64,000 bases of DNA from Brevibacillus composti (GCF_016406105.1 NZ_CP066308.1:1523501-1587500); one strand, 5' to 3'. Numbered from the stretch's first letter, positions 28,953 through 39,086 are shown. Made by a program: numbers and translations. The notes: generated from the letters alone by a model not told the origin.

Positions 28953-29723
28953 CTAGCGAGCTGGCTTGAGGGCGGCGACGCGGATCCGCTTGTAGTCAAT
29001 GACCCAGGTGCCGTCTTGAAACAACTGCGGGCGGAGCACTTCGGCGATCTCCAGGCAGGCGCTTTTGATCTGAGAGGACGGCATCCCGGCAAAGAAAGGA
29101 CCGCAAAAGCTCTGCAGCCAATGATTCAGACCGGCTTCGCCATCCCCCAGGGGAGTCGGCCTCTCAAACAGGTGGGCCATCGTCACGGTGAAGCCTTGCC
29201 GCTCCAGCAAAGTGGCATAGGCGCCGATGCTGGGAAAGTACCACGGCATGCGCTGATCCGCATCGATTCCCCGGGACGCCAGCACGACGCGCAGGGCATG
29301 GACGACCTGCTCCACATTGCCTGCTCCGCCAAACTCGGCGACGAAGCGTCCGCCGGGGCGAAGCGCCAGCCAGATGCTTTCGATCGCGTCTTCCGGCTGC
29401 TTCATCCAGTGCAGGGCGGCATTGGAAAAGACCGCGTCATATTCTTCAGCAGTGCGAAAGGTATGGGCGTCTGCAACCAAAAACGGCAGGTGCGGGTATT
29501 TCTTTTTGGCTGTGGCGATCATCTCTGCGGAATGGTCGATCCCTGTCGGATAGGCACCGGCGGCCGCCATCTCTTGCGCCAGATCGCCAGTTCCGCACCC
29601 CAGATCGAGGATTTTCTCGCCAGGTGCAGGCTGAAGCCACTCCAGCACGCCTTTCCCAAAGGCGGAGACAAAGCTCATCTTGTTGTCGTACAATTGCGAA
29701 TTCCAAGCGTTTGACATGCTCAT
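28953..29723 (-). CDS. SAM-dependent methyltransferase (trans-aconitate methyltransferase-like)
   Basis: A 256-residue class I methyltransferase with motif I ILDLGCGTGDLAQEM near residue 38, the acidic ribose-binding GIDHSAEMI, and motif IV FSNAALHWM. The FSNAALHWM and later LRPGGRFVAEFGG resemble trans-aconitate 2-methyltransferases. AAGGAGGG precedes the ATG at ideal distance. Substrate is inferred from similarity only. Confidence 0.85.
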   Translation of the reverse strand: MSMSNAWNSQLYDNKMSFVSAFGKGVLEWLQPAPGEKILDLGCGTGDLAQEMAAAGAYPTGIDHSAEMIATAKKKYPHLPFLVADAHTFRTAEEYDAVFSNAALHWMKQPEDAIESIWLALRPGGRFVAEFGGAGNVEQVVHALRVVLASRGIDADQRMPWYFPSIGAYATLLERQGFTVTMAHLFERPTPLGDGEAGLNHWLQSFCGPFFAGMPSSQIKSACLEIAEVLRPQLFQDGTWVIDYKRIRVAALKPAR

Positions 29724-29939
29724 CGGAATCCCTCCTTGGTATGTTTGTAGCAGATGAAAAGCCTATATGTCAAATCTATTTAGATAAGATTATCGATAGG
29801 TTTTTCCTATGGGTAAAAAAGGATTGTCCAAATGGGGAAAACCGATCTTGTGATACAATCAGCGTAAGATCACAGCTTTCCGGGGCGAGATCCCGGGCAA
29901 ATCGGAACGGTTGAAAGCGGGAGACAGGAGGTTTGGCGG

Positions 29940-30365
29940 ATGGAACCGATAACGCTGCGCGGACATCACTTGCTGTGCGTGCACGGCTTTCGCGGAATGG
30001 GCTACAGCCCGGCGTTTGTCGCGAAGATGAGTGAAGTCGTGGAGAAAATACGGGACGTTGGGCAGGATTTTTCGATTCGTGTCGTGCAAGGTCTGGATGA
30101 CACCTGCCAGTTTTGTCCCAATAAGGGAGAAAATCGCTGCGAGGCTTCCTCCGATTCGGAAGCGCATGTCCAGCAGTTGGATCAAAACGTAATCCAGCAG
30201 CTCGGGATCGCGGCAGGTGAAGTGTATCTCAAATCGGAGCTGATCCGGTGGACAAAAGAACGGGTCCATCCCGATGATCTGGCCCGCCTCTGCGAGGGCT
30301 GCTCCTGGTACTCGTACGGCGTATGCCAGGAAGGGATCGCCGCTCTGCGGGAAGGGACAACGTAG
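29940..30365 (+). CDS. DUF1284 family protein
   Basis: A 141-residue protein opening with the DUF1284 signature LRGHHLLCVHGFRGMGYSPA. It has cysteine pairs (CQFCP near 55, CEGCSWYSYGVC near 120) that could bind a metal or iron-sulphur cluster. A GACAGGAGG sequence lies before the ATG. Function unknown; family members are scattered among Firmicutes and archaea. Confidence 0.82.
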   Translation: MEPITLRGHHLLCVHGFRGMGYSPAFVAKMSEVVEKIRDVGQDFSIRVVQGLDDTCQFCPNKGENRCEASSDSEAHVQQLDQNVIQQLGIAAGEVYLKSELIRWTKERVHPDDLARLCEGCSWYSYGVCQEGIAALREGTT

Positions 30366-30491
30366 CATCCGTTTGGATTCTTTTTCCTTTTGCAGCCCGC
30401 AAAGGAATGATTCGGATTTTGTCGAATAAACAGATACCGAGAACAGCGAGATGCGCATAGCGGAACGTGAAGGAAAGTGAGAGGACAGATT

Positions 30492-32531
30492 GTGAAAAAG
30501 AAGATGATCTTTGCGCTGCTGCTCAGCCTGATCGCAGGCAGCGTTTTTCCCGGCCCGATGGTCACTCCTGTACAGGGTGCGGGTGAACCAGCAAAACAAC
30601 ATAGCCAGGCTGCGAGGCCGCAGACAACCCCCGTTCATGAAATGATCATCTTTAACGACTATCAGGTAGCAGGAGTGGGAACCGACGGGTTGAACTGGGT
30701 GAAGCACAACGAATTCATTTTGCCGCCCAAGACCCCGCTCGATATCGACATTGTGCAGACCACCTATCAGGCGCGTCCGCAAAGCCCCAATCAAAACAGC
30801 ATGCAAGTCTTTCTGGATCAGCGGGAACTGCCCGAATTCGCCAGGGAGACACATGGTGATACCCAGCAGCTTCGATGGCAGGTACCGCGCTTTACGATAC
30901 CGGACAGCCAGCTGTCGCCCGGGAATCATCTCCTGACCTTTGTGGTGAGAGATGGCAGCGGCAGATCGAGCAGCGTCAATGTGAGCTTCCGCGTAGAGAG
31001 CGAAGTGTATCCCCTGATTTTTATCGGCAACCCGGCTGATAAGGTCCAGCTGGCCGCAGGTGCTACGGACCACATCTACGGCAAGTCTGGCTCCCGCAGC
31101 TACTATGCTTCGGTGCCGGGCACGTGGAAACTCTCGTTTAAGGAAAACGGCCGCGAACTTTTGACCGGGAAAAATCAGACCTTCCAAACGGGCGGGCTGG
31201 TCCAAGGCGTATACGAGCTGGTGTTTACGCCGGAGGACGTGAATCTCTGGCAGTGGCACGCGACGCTGCATATCGGGTTCGTCGATTTGTACCAGGGTGA
31301 GGATGCATCGGGTCAAAAGCTCTCCCCGGGCCAAAAGATTACGGCGGAAAAAGCGCCGAGCACGGTAAAGCTGTTCGCCGAGGTGCCGGGGCGCTGGTGG
31401 GTGAACGGGACGGGTCAAACGCTGACCGAGTCCAGACAGTTCGAAGTCGCGATCCCTGAACATCTGGCGGGCGTGACGCTCGCCGTCCAATATACGCCCG
31501 AGGCTGCCGACCATTCCGCCTCCACTTCTGTGCAGATCCAGGTCCCCGGGAGTGTCCATGCATGCGCGCGAACCGACGGCAACGTGGATATGGACATCCT
31601 GATGCGCAACAATGACAAGTCTTCCCTGCAGGTGGAGCGGGTGAATTTGTCCCCGACTGCCAGCACGATCAAGGTGTACCAGCACCCGATTCACGAAATC
31701 TGGCTGGCCACAGCCGCCGATTATCTCAAGCAGCAGGACGAAGATAGCGAGGAGGGGCCAGGAGTCTGGGTCGTGAATAACGTCGTGGCGGATGCGGCCA
31801 AGCTGAACTGGGATCATACCGCCCTCGAGCTGTCCAAATACGGCCGGGGCCGACATCAGGTGATGTACTACAGCAAAAATTCGCCGGGAGAATCCTGGTG
31901 CGCCACGGTGCAGATTATCGAGGATTCGCGTCCGATCCCGTCGGATACGTCTTGTGACCGTCTGGAATCGGGCGTCGTCCCGCCATCGGCACAGATGACG
32001 CTGAAGGGGAGGGGGAAGACGCTGACGAATGGCATGACGGTCACCATCCAATCAGAGCGGGATTGGGAGGCGTATGAGACCCTCGAGCTCTCCGCTACCC
32101 ATGCCGTCATGAAAGGCTTCCAGCGGCGGAAGCTGGTGAAAAACAGCAAGTCCGACCTGCGCACCATCACTTTCCCGGATCTGGTCTGGGAGACGGATAC
32201 GACGCGTGTAGGGGAGCGCGTGGAATACAACGGCGGATTGATCGCCTCCGAGAACAGAGTCGAGGTACTCTACAACGGAACAGAAACCATCGGCATGATT
32301 GCCCCGACGCGGCGAGGCGAGGATGGCGGCCGGGATGAGGGCGAGGAAGCGATAGCGCTGCGCTCCATTATCGAACAGGCCGGATCGAAGCCGGGCACCT
32401 ACACGGTCAAGGTGACAAACAAACTGAGCTATCAGTCCTGCGCCTTGGAAAACTACCGCAAAGGCAAGCGAAAAGTGATCCAAACTAAAGATAATGTGCA
32501 GACGTTCACCGTGAACATCGTCCTTCCCTAG
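30492..32531 (+). CDS. Large secreted protein of unknown function
   Basis: A 679-residue protein with an N-terminal Sec signal (basic start, then IFALLLSLIAGSVFPGPMV and a PVQGAGE-like cleavage region). The rest is rich in beta structure and reads like several Ig-like or sandwich domains (LTFVVRDGSGRSSSVNVSFR, then GTWKLSFKENGREL). No enzymatic motif or wall anchor was recognised. The GTG at 30492 follows GAGAGGA. It is a single gene with its own terminator. Confidence 0.72.
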   Translation: MKKKMIFALLLSLIAGSVFPGPMVTPVQGAGEPAKQHSQAARPQTTPVHEMIIFNDYQVAGVGTDGLNWVKHNEFILPPKTPLDIDIVQTTYQARPQSPNQNSMQVFLDQRELPEFARETHGDTQQLRWQVPRFTIPDSQLSPGNHLLTFVVRDGSGRSSSVNVSFRVESEVYPLIFIGNPADKVQLAAGATDHIYGKSGSRSYYASVPGTWKLSFKENGRELLTGKNQTFQTGGLVQGVYELVFTPEDVNLWQWHATLHIGFVDLYQGEDASGQKLSPGQKITAEKAPSTVKLFAEVPGRWWVNGTGQTLTESRQFEVAIPEHLAGVTLAVQYTPEAADHSASTSVQIQVPGSVHACARTDGNVDMDILMRNNDKSSLQVERVNLSPTASTIKVYQHPIHEIWLATAADYLKQQDEDSEEGPGVWVVNNVVADAAKLNWDHTALELSKYGRGRHQVMYYSKNSPGESWCATVQIIEDSRPIPSDTSCDRLESGVVPPSAQMTLKGRGKTLTNGMTVTIQSERDWEAYETLELSATHAVMKGFQRRKLVKNSKSDLRTITFPDLVWETDTTRVGERVEYNGGLIASENRVEVLYNGTETIGMIAPTRRGEDGGRDEGEEAIALRSIIEQAGSKPGTYTVKVTNKLSYQSCALENYRKGKRKVIQTKDNVQTFTVNIVLP

Positions 32532-32560
32532 TTCTTGCTTCGGCAAGAACTTTTTTTCTG
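32532..32560 (+). terminator. Intrinsic terminator after the secreted protein
   Basis: AGTTCTTGC-TTCG-GCAAGAACT is a perfect stem with a stable UUCG tetraloop, followed by seven T. Confidence 0.95.
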
Positions 32561-32601
32561 ACGAGAAGAGGAATGCTTCAGGCAAGTAGGAGGGAATCAC
32601 C

Positions 32602-32805
32602 GTGACAGAACAGGAGTGGAGCCTGCTCGCCAGGCTCGGGTACCGGTTGGAAGATGGAAAAGTGAAACATCTCAAACTGGGCATCGTATTGGAAGTGGAG
32701 GACTTTTCGGGTTTCGACTCCCTTTCCGCCTTGGAGGCCTATGCGAAAGAGCGCTTGCGAACCCACTGTCTCCTCAAACAGAAAAAAAGAAACTCGAGCG
32801 AGTAG
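32602..32805 (+). CDS. Hypothetical 67-residue protein
   Basis: A small protein (EQEWSLLARLGYRLEDGKVK, ending KQKKRNSSE) with a GTG start behind a good TAGGAGGG site. It is followed 14 bases later by the EcsC-family gene and probably cotranscribed. No family recognised. Confidence 0.65.
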   Translation: MTEQEWSLLARLGYRLEDGKVKHLKLGIVLEVEDFSGFDSLSALEAYAKERLRTHCLLKQKKRNSSE

Positions 32806-32819
32806 GGGTGGAACCTTAA

Positions 32820-33665
32820 ATGGGCATGGAAGATCGAGAGACGCTCTCCCGGATGCTGACGGAGATCGAGAAATGGGAGTCGGATCAGAAAGATTTGTGG
32901 TTTTGGGAAAAGCTGGGGAGGCTTCCCTTCGTTTTTCTGGATCGGCTCACCCCCGGCATCGTGAAGGAAAAATTGGGCACCGCCGTCGATGAGCTGACTG
33001 CCTTTCTGGAGTCGGGCGGCAAGTACCTGGTGCGCGAGGAGGATGTGGCTTCGCGCTTCCGCAAAGCGTTTCCGGAAGTGCAAAGCGGCGCGGAGGGGGC
33101 GAGTGCCGTCAGCCCCTATTCGGTCATGCAAATGAATCAAGTGGCCGCCGAATTGCGCGATTCCCGGAGCAACTTTGCAGCCGTGCAGGGCGCGACCACC
33201 GGATTTGGCGGGCTGTTTACCCTCGCGATCGACATCCCGCTCTTGCTCGGGACATCGCTCAAGGTCCTGCAGGAGATGGCTCTCTGCTACGGGTTTCGCC
33301 CGGATGAAAAGCGGGAGAGACTGTTTATCGTCAAATGTCTGCAGTTCGCTTCCTCCGACATCGTCGGGAAACGGGCGATTCTGGAGGAACTGTCGCAATT
33401 TGACGAGCCTGCGGCACAGCGGGCTGTCCTCTCGCAGCTGCAGGGCTGGCGCGAAGTGGTGATTACGTATACTGAGAACTTCGGCTGGAAAAAGCTGTTC
33501 CAGCTGGTGCCCATCGCCGGGATGATCTTTGGCGCCTACCTGAATCGATCGTCGATCCGCGATGTGGCGGAGGCGGGCATGATGCTCTATCAAAAGCGCA
33601 GAATCCTGCAGCGCCTCCGTGACGAGACGCATCCGCCGCCTGCCTCGCCTACTCATCCGCAGTGA
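32820..33665 (+). CDS. EcsC family protein
   Basis: A 281-residue protein with the EcsC-family pattern: an amphipathic helical N-terminus, then a Gly/Ala-rich hydrophobic core (GATTGFGGLFTLAIDIPLLL) and VPIAGMIFGAYLNRSSI near the end. The family is named for the third gene of the Bacillus Ecs region and is thought to associate with membranes; its role is unknown. The last 17 bases overlap the convergent acetyltransferase gene. Confidence 0.82.
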   Translation: MGMEDRETLSRMLTEIEKWESDQKDLWFWEKLGRLPFVFLDRLTPGIVKEKLGTAVDELTAFLESGGKYLVREEDVASRFRKAFPEVQSGAEGASAVSPYSVMQMNQVAAELRDSRSNFAAVQGATTGFGGLFTLAIDIPLLLGTSLKVLQEMALCYGFRPDEKRERLFIVKCLQFASSDIVGKRAILEELSQFDEPAAQRAVLSQLQGWREVVITYTENFGWKKLFQLVPIAGMIFGAYLNRSSIRDVAEAGMMLYQKRRILQRLRDETHPPPASPTHPQ

Positions 33666-34182
33666 GCGCGAAAATCAGATGATCCTCCCATTTCCCGTTG
33701 ATTTGCAGATAACGCAGGGACAGACCTTCCTGCCGGAAGCGGTTATGCTGGAGAACTTTGATCGAAGCGGCGTTATGCGGCATGACGGCAGCCTGGATGC
33801 GGTGAAGACCCGCCTCGGAAAAAGCGAAGCGGACGACCTCTCCGACAGCACGGGTCATGATGCCTTTGCCATTCCAACGCCGGTCGAGAAAATACCCCAG
33901 CGTGCAGTTTTGCCAGGCGCCGCGAACCACATTGGCCAGGTTTACCCGGCCGATCAGCTTTTGGCCAGACTCCGCAAAGATTCCAAAGGCGTAGCCGGTG
34001 CCGGCTTCCACGTGTTGTTCCGCCTCCTCCAGCTGCCGGACCTGCTCCTGGAGCGTGAAGAAGGAAGCGGACCGGATCGGCTCATACGGCTGCAAAAACG
34101 CCTGGTTCTCAAGCCGCAGGGCGAGCAGTTGAGGCGCATCGCTCACCCGCAGCGGACGTAGGGAAAACAACGGCTCATTCAT
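33649..34182 (-). CDS. GNAT acetyltransferase, RimJ/RimL-like
   Basis: A 177-residue acetyltransferase similar to the ribosomal-protein-alanine type: FSLRPLRVSDAPQLLALR at the start, TLGYFLDRRWNGKGIMTRAV as the acetyl-CoA-binding region, and MPHNAASIKVLQHNRFRQEG at motif B. GGAGGG lies eight bases before the ATG at 34182; the frame extends 64 codons upstream without any site. Tail-to-tail overlap with the EcsC gene. Confidence 0.85.
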   Translation of the reverse strand: MNEPLFSLRPLRVSDAPQLLALRLENQAFLQPYEPIRSASFFTLQEQVRQLEEAEQHVEAGTGYAFGIFAESGQKLIGRVNLANVVRGAWQNCTLGYFLDRRWNGKGIMTRAVGEVVRFAFSEAGLHRIQAAVMPHNAASIKVLQHNRFRQEGLSLRYLQINGKWEDHLIFALTADE

Positions 34183-34391
34183 CACAGGATCCCTCCAGTT
34201 TCCATCAATCGGATGGATGTATTCCAAATGGATGGATAGTGTAGCATGATTCGTTTGCGGTGAAAAGGGGGAGGCTGTCAAATAGAGGATGCGCAAAAAA
34301 GTGCAGGCAAAGGAGATTCCGGTGTTGTCACGGGCGATGGAATCTGATACAGTACAAACAGAAAAAACGAACAAACTGCATATTGCCTTCT

Positions 34392-34568
34392 AAATAGAGG
34401 CGCGCTGCGGATCAGTACTCCTTTTTGCCAACGTCGGGGAAACGGAAAAGGAGGAAAGGCCAAGGCGCCGAAGTTCTGGCGTTTTTCCCTTGGCGTCAGG
34501 ATTGGGGTGGCTCATGAACAATGATCATCCTGTCATGGGAGCTTTCGTCTCTCATGGAGCGCTATTTA
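34392..34568 (+). promoter_or_regulatory. Lysine riboswitch (L-box)
   Basis: AAATAGAGGCGC pairs with GAGCGCTATTT at the base (P1). The conserved L-box blocks follow: GCTGCGGATCAGTAC, GGGGAAACGG, AAGGCCAAGGCGCCGAAG, CTTGGCGTCAGG and GGGGTGGCTCATGAACAATG. It lies directly before a terminator and dapH, so bound lysine should stop transcription of the dap genes. Confidence 0.95.
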
Positions 34569-34587
34569 CGATTGCTTGTCAGGTATC

Positions 34588-34628
34588 AAAAAGCAATGAG
34601 TATAGCGTCAGCGCTCATTGCTTTTTTT
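34588..34628 (+). terminator. Terminator of the lysine riboswitch
   Basis: AAAGCAATGAG (34590-34600) pairs with CTCATTGCTTT (34614-34624), followed by T-run. The stem lies just beyond the aptamer; part of its 5' strand could pair with the upstream ATTGCTTG region (34571-34578) as antiterminator. Confidence 0.85.
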
Positions 34629-34659
34629 CATTCATTTTTCAACTTGGAGGAGAACTGCT

Positions 34660-35370
34660 ATGAACCAGATGAATGCCCAAGAAATTATTTCGTTTATCCA
34701 GAAAAGCGAAAAGAAGACCCCGGTAAAGGTCTACCTCAAAGGGGACGTGGACCATCTTGACTTCGGGCCGAACGCCAAGGCTTTTATCAGCGGCGGCGCG
34801 GGGGTCGTCTTCGGAGAGTGGAAGGAAATTCAGCCGGTGCTGGAGCAGCATGCCGACAAAATCGCCGATTACGTCGTGGAGAGCGACCGCCGGAATTCGG
34901 CCATTCCGCTGCTCGACACCAAGCAGATTCAGGCGCGGATCGAGCCGGGCGCCATCATTCGCGAGCACGTCAGCATCGGAAACAACGCCGTGATCATGAT
35001 GGGCGCGACGATCAATATCGGAGCTGTGATCGGCGAAGGCACCATGATCGACATGAACGCGGTCGTAGGCGGCCGCGGAACCATCGGGAAGAATTGCCAC
35101 ATCGGTGCCGGCGCAGTTATCGCCGGCGTAATTGAACCGCCATCCGCCTTGCCTGTTGTGATCGAAGACGATGTCGTCGTCGGCGCCAACGCCGTCGTGC
35201 TGGAGGGCATCCGCGTCGGAAAAGGCTCTGTGGTGGCCGCGGGCGCCGTCGTCATCGAGGATGTGCCGCCAAATGTGGTCGTCGCCGGGACGCCTGCCCG
35301 CGTAATCAAGCAAATCGACGAGAAGACACGCTCCAAGACGGAGATCAAGCAGGAGTTGCGACAACTCTAA
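34660..35370 (+). CDS. dapH: Tetrahydrodipicolinate N-acetyltransferase DapH
   Basis: DapH acetylates tetrahydrodipicolinate in the acetylated branch of diaminopimelate and lysine synthesis. The 236-residue length equals that of the family. It has an N-terminal domain ([20 protein letters not shown]) and a left-handed beta-helix of hexapeptide repeats ([20 protein letters not shown] onward). TTGGAGGAG precedes the ATG at 34660. Regulated by the lysine riboswitch. Confidence 0.96.
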   Translation: MNQMNAQEIISFIQKSEKKTPVKVYLKGDVDHLDFGPNAKAFISGGAGVVFGEWKEIQPVLEQHADKIADYVVESDRRNSAIPLLDTKQIQARIEPGAIIREHVSIGNNAVIMMGATINIGAVIGEGTMIDMNAVVGGRGTIGKNCHIGAGAVIAGVIEPPSALPVVIEDDVVVGANAVVLEGIRVGKGSVVAAGAVVIEDVPPNVVVAGTPARVIKQIDEKTRSKTEIKQELRQL

Positions 35371-35383
35371 GGGAGAGATGGGC

Positions 35384-36595
35384 ATGGACTGGCGTTTGCT
35401 GGATGAACAATATATCGTCTCCACCTATAAACGGCTCCCGATCGCAATCGCGAAGGGAGAAGGCAATTACTTGTACGATACCCATGGAAAAAGGTATCTG
35501 GACCTGTTTACGGGGCTGGCCGTCAACGCTCTCGGCCACTCACACCCGAGTATTCTCCGGGCGCTCCGGGAGCAGGGAGAGAGCTTTTTGCACATCTCCA
35601 ACGTCTTTCTGAACCCTCCGGCCATCCGGTTGGCGCAGCGGCTGATCGAGCAGACGATTCCGGGAAAGGTATTTTTCACCAATTCCGGAGCGGAAGCGAC
35701 AGAGGCGGCGATCAAGCTGATTCATAAGTGGACGGCAGCCGAAGGCGCTGGACGAGCCGGTATCGTCGTTCTCAAGAACAGCTTTCACGGACGCACGCTG
35801 GGAGCTTTGCGCCTAACCCGGCAGCCTCATGTCTATCAGGACTTTCCGCAGCCGGCTTTTCCCGTGTACGAGCTGGATGCGGGCGATCTGGAAGAGCTGC
35901 GGAAAGTCTGCGAAGAGCAGAGACCTGCCGCGGTTCTGCTGGAGCCGGTACTTGGCTCGGGCGGTGTCGTGCCTTTGCCTGCCCTGTATTTGCAGGGAAT
36001 CGGCGAAGTTTGCCAGAGGACCGGCACGCTGTTTGCCATCGATGAGATTCAGACCGGGATGGGGCGGACCGGGAAGCTGTTCGCGTACCAGCATGCAGGA
36101 GTAAGGCCGGACCTGATCCTCTTTGCCAAGGCGGTCGGGGGCGGGCTGCCGCTCGGCGGCGTAATCGCGGGCGAACGCGTGCAGGACTTGTTCAAGCCGG
36201 GAGATCACGGCACGACATTCGCGCCGTCGCCGCTCTCTGCCGCGCTGGGGAATGCAGTTCTGGACGAGCTGCTCGATCCCGTCTTTCAAACCCGGCTGCA
36301 GGATGTGATCGATTACCTGTGGGAACGCCTGGGACAGCTAGTCAGCCGTTATCCGAAGCTCTTGCAGCCGCTTCGCGGAAAGGGCATGATGATCGGCATT
36401 CCGCTCCATGCTTCGGCGGAAGAAGCGAGCCGCCTGCAGCAAAACCTGCTGGATAAGGGGATATTGGTCGATGTGACGCAGAAGACGATCGTCAGACTGC
36501 TCCCGCCGCTGACGCTTGCCAGACAGGATGTGGACCGCTTCATCGAGGCGATGGGCCGCGAGATCGAAAAGCTCGCTGCCGCAAAGGAGGAGTAG
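35384..36595 (+). CDS. Class III aminotransferase (probable N-acetyl-LL-DAP aminotransferase)
   Basis: A 403-residue PLP enzyme of the acetylornithine aminotransferase type: LFTGLAVNALGHSHP, FFTNSGAEATEAAIKL, NSFHGRTLGALRLTRQ, FAIDEIQTGMGRTGK, and PLP lysine in ILFAKAVGGGLPLGG. Its place between dapH and dapL strongly suggests that it aminates N-acetyl-2-amino-6-oxopimelate, a step usually assigned to PatA. An acetylornithine role (ArgD) is the alternative. ATG 35384 has GGGAGAG at better spacing than the ATG at 35378. Confidence 0.85.
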   Translation: MDWRLLDEQYIVSTYKRLPIAIAKGEGNYLYDTHGKRYLDLFTGLAVNALGHSHPSILRALREQGESFLHISNVFLNPPAIRLAQRLIEQTIPGKVFFTNSGAEATEAAIKLIHKWTAAEGAGRAGIVVLKNSFHGRTLGALRLTRQPHVYQDFPQPAFPVYELDAGDLEELRKVCEEQRPAAVLLEPVLGSGGVVPLPALYLQGIGEVCQRTGTLFAIDEIQTGMGRTGKLFAYQHAGVRPDLILFAKAVGGGLPLGGVIAGERVQDLFKPGDHGTTFAPSPLSAALGNAVLDELLDPVFQTRLQDVIDYLWERLGQLVSRYPKLLQPLRGKGMMIGIPLHASAEEASRLQQNLLDKGILVDVTQKTIVRLLPPLTLARQDVDRFIEAMGREIEKLAAAKEE

Positions 36596-36598
36596 GTC

Positions 36599-37744
36599 AT
36601 GGCTGTTTCCACATTTGCCGGCATCCGCCGAGAATTGCACCAGATACCGGAACCGGGCTTTGCCGAATTTAAGACGCAGCGCTATCTGCTCGATTACCTG
36701 GCGAAGCTCCCTGCCGATCGCCTGTCGATCAAGACCTGGAAAACAGGGATCTTGGCCCGGATCGCCGGAAAAAATCCGAAAAAGACGATCGCCTGGCGCG
36801 CGGACATGGACGGACTGCCGATCGCGGAGGAGACCTCCTATCCTTTCCGTTCGCAGCATGAAGGCTACATGCACGCCTGCGGACATGATCTGCACATGGC
36901 GATCGGTCTCGGAATCTTGACCCATTTTGTCCAGCACCCGATTGACGATGACCTTCTCTTTCTCTTCCAGCCTGCCGAGGAAGGACCGGGCGGCGCACAG
37001 CCGATGATGGAGAGCGAGGAGTTTCGCGAGTGGAAGCCTGACTGCATCTTCGCCCTGCACATCGCTCCGGAGTATCCGGCCGGCCATATCGCGACCAAGC
37101 CGGGCATCTTGTTTGCCAACACGTCCGAGCTGATGATCGACCTCGTGGGAAAAGGGGGACATGCGGCATTCCCGCACCTGGCCAATGACATGGTGGTGGC
37201 CGCCAGCCATCTGGTGACGCAGCTGCAATCCGTCATTTCCCGCAATGTGAACCCGCTTGATTCCGCCGTGATTACCATCGGCAAAATCGATGGCGGCACA
37301 CGCCAGAATATTATCGCCGAGAAAGCCAGACTGGAAGGCACCATCCGCACGTTTTCCATGGAGTCCATGGCACGGGTAAAAGCGCGGATCGAAGCCCTGG
37401 TCCGCGGCGTGGAAGAAGGCTTTTCGTGCAAAGCCCAGATCGACTACGGCTGCGGGTATGCACAGGTATACAACCACGAAGCACTGACGCTACAGTTTAT
37501 GGACTGGATGCAGCGCACCCAGCCGGAGCGGACGCTCGTACACTGCTCGGAAGCGATGACCGGCGAAGACTTCGGATTCTTTTTGACAGAGATCCCCGGG
37601 TTTATGTTTTGGCTCGGAGCCAATACCCCGTACGGTCTGCACCACGCCAAAATCGAGCCTGACGAACAGGCCATAGACGTGGCCATCGATGTGGTAACCA
37701 AGTACTTCACGTGGCTGTCCAGCCAAGATGCCCTCCTCGGATAA
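36599..37744 (+). CDS. dapL: N-acetyldiaminopimelate deacetylase DapL
   Basis: A 381-residue M20-family amidohydrolase that removes acetate from N-acetyl-LL-diaminopimelate. Metal-binding motifs are visible: [28 protein letters not shown] and a C-terminal [19 protein letters not shown]. The gene starts three bases after the aminotransferase stop, with AAGGAGGAG inside that gene's end, and closes the lysine-riboswitch operon. Confidence 0.94.
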   Translation: MAVSTFAGIRRELHQIPEPGFAEFKTQRYLLDYLAKLPADRLSIKTWKTGILARIAGKNPKKTIAWRADMDGLPIAEETSYPFRSQHEGYMHACGHDLHMAIGLGILTHFVQHPIDDDLLFLFQPAEEGPGGAQPMMESEEFREWKPDCIFALHIAPEYPAGHIATKPGILFANTSELMIDLVGKGGHAAFPHLANDMVVAASHLVTQLQSVISRNVNPLDSAVITIGKIDGGTRQNIIAEKARLEGTIRTFSMESMARVKARIEALVRGVEEGFSCKAQIDYGCGYAQVYNHEALTLQFMDWMQRTQPERTLVHCSEAMTGEDFGFFLTEIPGFMFWLGANTPYGLHHAKIEPDEQAIDVAIDVVTKYFTWLSSQDALLG

Positions 37745-37765
37745 TCGGGAGAACCGAAGATTTGC

Positions 37766-37793
37766 CAGCGCCCTTTTGCAGGGCGTTTTTTCT
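37766..37793 (+). terminator. Terminator of the dap operon
   Basis: AGCGCCCT-TTTGC-AGGGCG with TTTTTT following on the plus strand. Confidence 0.85.
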
Positions 37794-38008
37794 TGCCACG
37801 GAAGCCTGTCTGCCGCTGTCGGGGGATGGCGGCGTGAACCTCGGGAGAGATGGGCGTGGCTTTTCGCCTGTGGCTGTGGATTCTGTGGATAGCATTCAAA
37901 AAACTTCTCGTTTCACCACAACTATTTGCTCGGTGGAGCGTATAAATCTATGGGTTTCATTACTGAGCAAATTCGCGCTAAGGCGCAAACATACTGGAGG
38001 ATGGAGTC

Positions 38009-38605
38009 ATGAAAAAAACGTGGTTGTCTGCGCTGTTGGTGCTGACAGTTGCCGGGGTTGGGAGCAGCACGGCCTTGGGCGAAGGGGCGCTGCGGATCTT
38101 CCTCGGTGGAGAGCGGATCGTAAGCGAACTGCCGGAATCGACGTCTGCCTCGATGGAAGAACTGGTGAATCGCATGGGAGGCTTTGCCCAGTACGATAAG
38201 CGCTCGGGCAAAATGGACATCGTCAAGCCGAACGTGAACGTGCTGATTCTGGAAGGCATTCAGCAAAGCCGCAACAAGAATGTCGTCTTCAGCAATCCGA
38301 TCAAGGGCTACAGTGACAAAGATGTTCCGCGCACCTTTAACGTTTTTGTCGAAGTCGACGAAGCGCCGTCTGCGAAGGATCTGCGCATGCGGGTCGTCTT
38401 GATCGGACCGGACGGTAAAGAAGTAGAGCAAGGCAAGAGCTGGAAGTTCTCTACGCAAAACGGAAACAGCTTCTACTTCTCGGAGCCTTTTGTCTCCACC
38501 AAGCTGGAGCAATACGGAACCTACAAAGTCCAGGTGCAAATGAAAACCGAGCACTTCCCTCAATATGTGACCGTGGGTGAAAACAGCTTTACTGTCGGCC
38601 GATAA
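38009..38605 (+). CDS. Secreted protein of unknown function
   Basis: A 198-residue protein with a signal peptide (MKKTWLSALLVLTVAGVGSS, cleavage near TALGEG). The start of the mature part (LRIFLGGERIVSELPESTSA) loosely resembles copper-amine-oxidase N-terminal-like wall domains, and the C-terminal part is beta-rich (DLRMRVVLIGPDGKEVEQGK). TGGAGG precedes the ATG. The 264 bases before it hold the dap terminator and no other gene. Confidence 0.7.
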   Translation: MKKTWLSALLVLTVAGVGSSTALGEGALRIFLGGERIVSELPESTSASMEELVNRMGGFAQYDKRSGKMDIVKPNVNVLILEGIQQSRNKNVVFSNPIKGYSDKDVPRTFNVFVEVDEAPSAKDLRMRVVLIGPDGKEVEQGKSWKFSTQNGNSFYFSEPFVSTKLEQYGTYKVQVQMKTEHFPQYVTVGENSFTVGR

Positions 38606-38723
38606 ATCTGAGTGGCTTGGATGCGTTTCCACAAAAGAGGAGAACGTGATATAATAATCACAAAACCGTATATCTTTTGTGATTGGCAAGCAAGTACACG
38701 AGAGAAAGGAACGATGGGAGCGA

Positions 38724-39086
38724 ATGGAGACAAATCCCCCGCGGTCATCCACAGACATTGACGGCCCGAGTATACAAATTGCCTGGAAAGATGAACAATC
38801 CATCTTGGCGAAATGGCATATGCCCAAAGAGTTTGAGCAGGAGATGGAGCGCAAGTACGCGATTCCCTTTGCCGAACTGCCATTTGTACTCCGCCTATTT
38901 GATGTGACGGACCGCAACGAGATTCGCAATGACGGCACAGATCTTTACACAGATTTCGACATCAACCATCGATCCTCGGAATGGATCCTCTACGGTGTCA
39001 CGCAGGGACTGCAATACTGTGTGGATCTCGGCATTCGCATGGTTGATGGTAGATTTTATTCGCTGTCTCGATCTCAATCGATTTGA
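38724..39086 (+). CDS. DUF4912-like protein
   Basis: A 120-residue protein with IAWKDEQSILAKWHMPKEF, LPFVLRLFDVTDRNEI and WILYGVTQGLQYCVDLGIRM, ending near SLSRSQSI. This pattern fits the DUF4912 family. The ATG at 38724 has GGGAG three bases upstream, a tight spacing; AAAGGA lies further back. A GTG at 38679 is the alternative start but has no site. Confidence 0.7.
   Translation: METNPPRSSTDIDGPSIQIAWKDEQSILAKWHMPKEFEQEMERKYAIPFAELPFVLRLFDVTDRNEIRNDGTDLYTDFDINHRSSEWILYGVTQGLQYCVDLGIRMVDGRFYSLSRSQSI

Noticed and set aside
29859..32051. A 730-codon frame on the minus strand
   Set aside because: It is antisense to the secreted-protein and DUF1284 genes, has no ribosome binding site, signal or recognisable motif, and follows from the GC-biased third codon positions of the real genes.
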